Source: Pseudomonadota bacterium (lineage in GTDB: Bacteria; Desulfobacterota; Desulfovibrionia; Desulfovibrionales; Desulfovibrionaceae). From it: a stretch of DNA of 62,657 bases. A program made the position numbers and the translations under genes. Numbering within the stretch: position 1 is the first letter of the stretch; each line of letters starts with the position of its first letter. The notes beneath the pieces are model-generated. The model was not told where the DNA came from, did no database searches, and saw only the letters and a list, made by a program, of their open reading frames with translations. Positions 61,767 through 62,657 of the stretch are shown here, piece after piece. The stretch covers positions 1-62,657 of the forward strand of contig JAEYTO010000071.1 of assembly GCA_023433925.1 (NCBI GenBank). The letters run 5' to 3'.

Positions 61767-61906
61767 GCTATTGTCTGAATGCCGTGCAGCGTAGACCACT
61801 TCCGATTGGGAAATCCGACAGGTGTTATCCTGGAGAGCTGCCTCGGCGCCCATGATGGAGTCATTGTCACTAAGTCGCAATTCGCCCAACGGAAAAGGAG
61901 TGAGAC

Positions 61907-62230
61907 ATGGCTGGTCAAGTAACGGACAGCAACTTCGAGACTGAAGTCCTCAAATGCGATTTGCCCGTTCTCGTCGACTTCTGGGCCCCCTGGTGCGGTC
62001 CGTGCCGCGCCCTCGGACCAGTGGTGGAAGAGCTTGCCAACGAGTATACCGGTAGTGTCAAGATCGTGAAGATGAACGTGGACGAGAATCCCAATACTCC
62101 TGGCAAGTACGGAATTCGCGCCATCCCGACTCTGATTCTCTACAAGAACGGCGAAGTGCTCGATCAGGTGACGGGCGCCGTATCCAAGAGCAGCATCAAG
62201 GACATGATCAGCAAGAAGGTTTCCAAGTAG
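61907..62230 (+). CDS. trxA: Thioredoxin
   Basis: A 107-residue thioredoxin with the active site WAPWCGPCRALGP (redox Cys pair) and the cis-Pro in RAIPTLILYKNG. It reduces protein disulfides in the cytosol. AAAAGGAG precedes the ATG. trxB starts immediately after its stop, so the pair forms a complete thioredoxin system. Confidence 0.98.
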   Translation: MAGQVTDSNFETEVLKCDLPVLVDFWAPWCGPCRALGPVVEELANEYTGSVKIVKMNVDENPNTPGKYGIRAIPTLILYKNGEVLDQVTGAVSKSSIKDMISKKVSK

Positions 62231-62657
62231 ATGAAGAAGTTTGACGCCGTGGTCATCGGGGGCGGTCCGGCAGGAATGACGGCCGCCCTCTATTTACTGC
62301 GCTCGGGCATCCGCACGGCTTTCGTGGAGAAGCTCTCCCACGGGGGCCAGATGCTCATGACCGAGCGCATCGACAACTACCCGGCCTTTCCGGGTGGGGC
62401 GTTCGCCTACGAGTTGGCCGATCGCATGATGGACCAGCTCAAAGAGTACATGAGCGGCTCGTATGCCTACCTGAACGACGAAGTGAGGGCCATTGAGCCC
62501 GGCGTGGGAGAACATCGCGTGCAGGTGGGCGATGAATGGATCATCGCGCGCAGCATAATCATCTGCACGGGCGCCCGCTATAAGAGAATCGGGCTGGAGA
62601 GCGAGAAGCGGCTCACCGGCCGCGGAGTCTCTTACTGCGCCCTGTGCGATGGCAATT
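62231..62657 (+). CDS. trxB: Thioredoxin reductase, 5' part
   Basis: Only the first 142 codons are in the window. The FAD-binding motif VVIGGGPAGMTAALYLLRSG is near the N terminus, then HGGQMLMTERIDNYPAFPGG and IICTGARYKRIGL. The redox site begins at the edge (SYCALCDGN, i.e. CxxC). It starts directly after the trxA stop and would recharge TrxA. Confidence 0.96.
   Translation, partial: MKKFDAVVIGGGPAGMTAALYLLRSGIRTAFVEKLSHGGQMLMTERIDNYPAFPGGAFAYELADRMMDQLKEYMSGSYAYLNDEVRAIEPGVGEHRVQVGDEWIIARSIIICTGARYKRIGLESEKRLTGRGVSYCALCDGN

Noticed and set aside
1..62657. CRISPR array, rRNA, prophage or complete insertion sequence
   Set aside because: No regularly spaced repeats, rRNA-like stretches, phage structural genes or transposases were recognised.

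Overview
The window looks like chromosome from a GC-rich sulfate-reducing deltaproteobacterium of the Desulfovibrio group (Desulfovibrionaceae). The main evidence is a periplasmic [NiFeSe] hydrogenase whose large subunit reads through an in-frame UGA (selenocysteine), lying in tandem with a periplasmic [NiFe] hydrogenase and two maturation proteases. A birA / single-chain pyruvate carboxylase / large PEP-synthase-like block and a lysS-lol-bamA-skp-lpx block, both of the kind I recall from this group, point the same way. No rRNA, phage, CRISPR array or intact insertion sequence was seen.

Layout. 1-2,200: the 5' part of a glutamate-synthase-type amidotransferase gene, a small protein with a cereblon-type CULT domain, and tRNA-Asn with its own promoter and terminator, all on the minus strand. 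2,260-13,840 (plus): lysS, a Lol lipoprotein exporter (one permease, one ATPase), bamA with an extra N-terminal domain, skp, lpxD, fabZ, lpxA, lpxI and a RicT/PSP1-family gene, that is, an outer-membrane protein and lipid A block. 13,940-16,250: metG, a strong terminator and a small AT-rich Cys-motif protein. 16,800-24,700 (minus): treZ and glgB, a histidine phosphatase overlapping an HD protein, an orphan 99-residue protein and a DUF342/FapA-family protein. 25,180-29,110 (minus): a four-gene YehZYXW-type osmoprotectant ABC transporter. With glgB/treZ this suggests osmotic-stress physiology. 29,680-36,900: dinB, an M29 aminopeptidase, two unknown genes, an amidohydrolase (possibly futalosine pathway), cca (minus) and birA. 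36,970-44,470: pyruvate carboxylase and a 1,199-residue PEP-synthase-like enzyme. BirA would biotinylate the carboxylase, and the two enzymes could control pyruvate flow to oxaloacetate and PEP. Fructose-1,6-bisphosphatase near the right end fits gluconeogenesis.

44,950-54,000: an M23 peptidase (minus), hysB-hysA-hysD, then hynB-hynA-hynD-hypC. 54,140-62,657: a CBS-domain protein (minus), pcm, a Mrp/NBP35 ATPase, pgsA, a small unknown gene, an FtsB-like gene, a TPR protein, a lipoprotein, fbp, tsaD, trxA and the start of trxB.

Two families of non-coding hairpin-rich repeats are dispersed through the window. R1 (about 130-145 bp) has copies at 16,611, 29,199 and 54,008. R2 has an interrupted copy at 44,681-44,942 and an inverted compact copy at 49,970-50,091, so the pair brackets the M23/hysBAD segment. 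The items most worth a second look are the CULT protein with a complete tri-tryptophan cage, the two repeat families, the oversized PEP-synthase-like protein beside a divergent pyruvate carboxylase with a C-terminal zinc ribbon, the extra BamA domain, and the selenocysteine hydrogenase with a palindrome next to its promoter. All functional calls come from reading motifs by eye; no database search was run.
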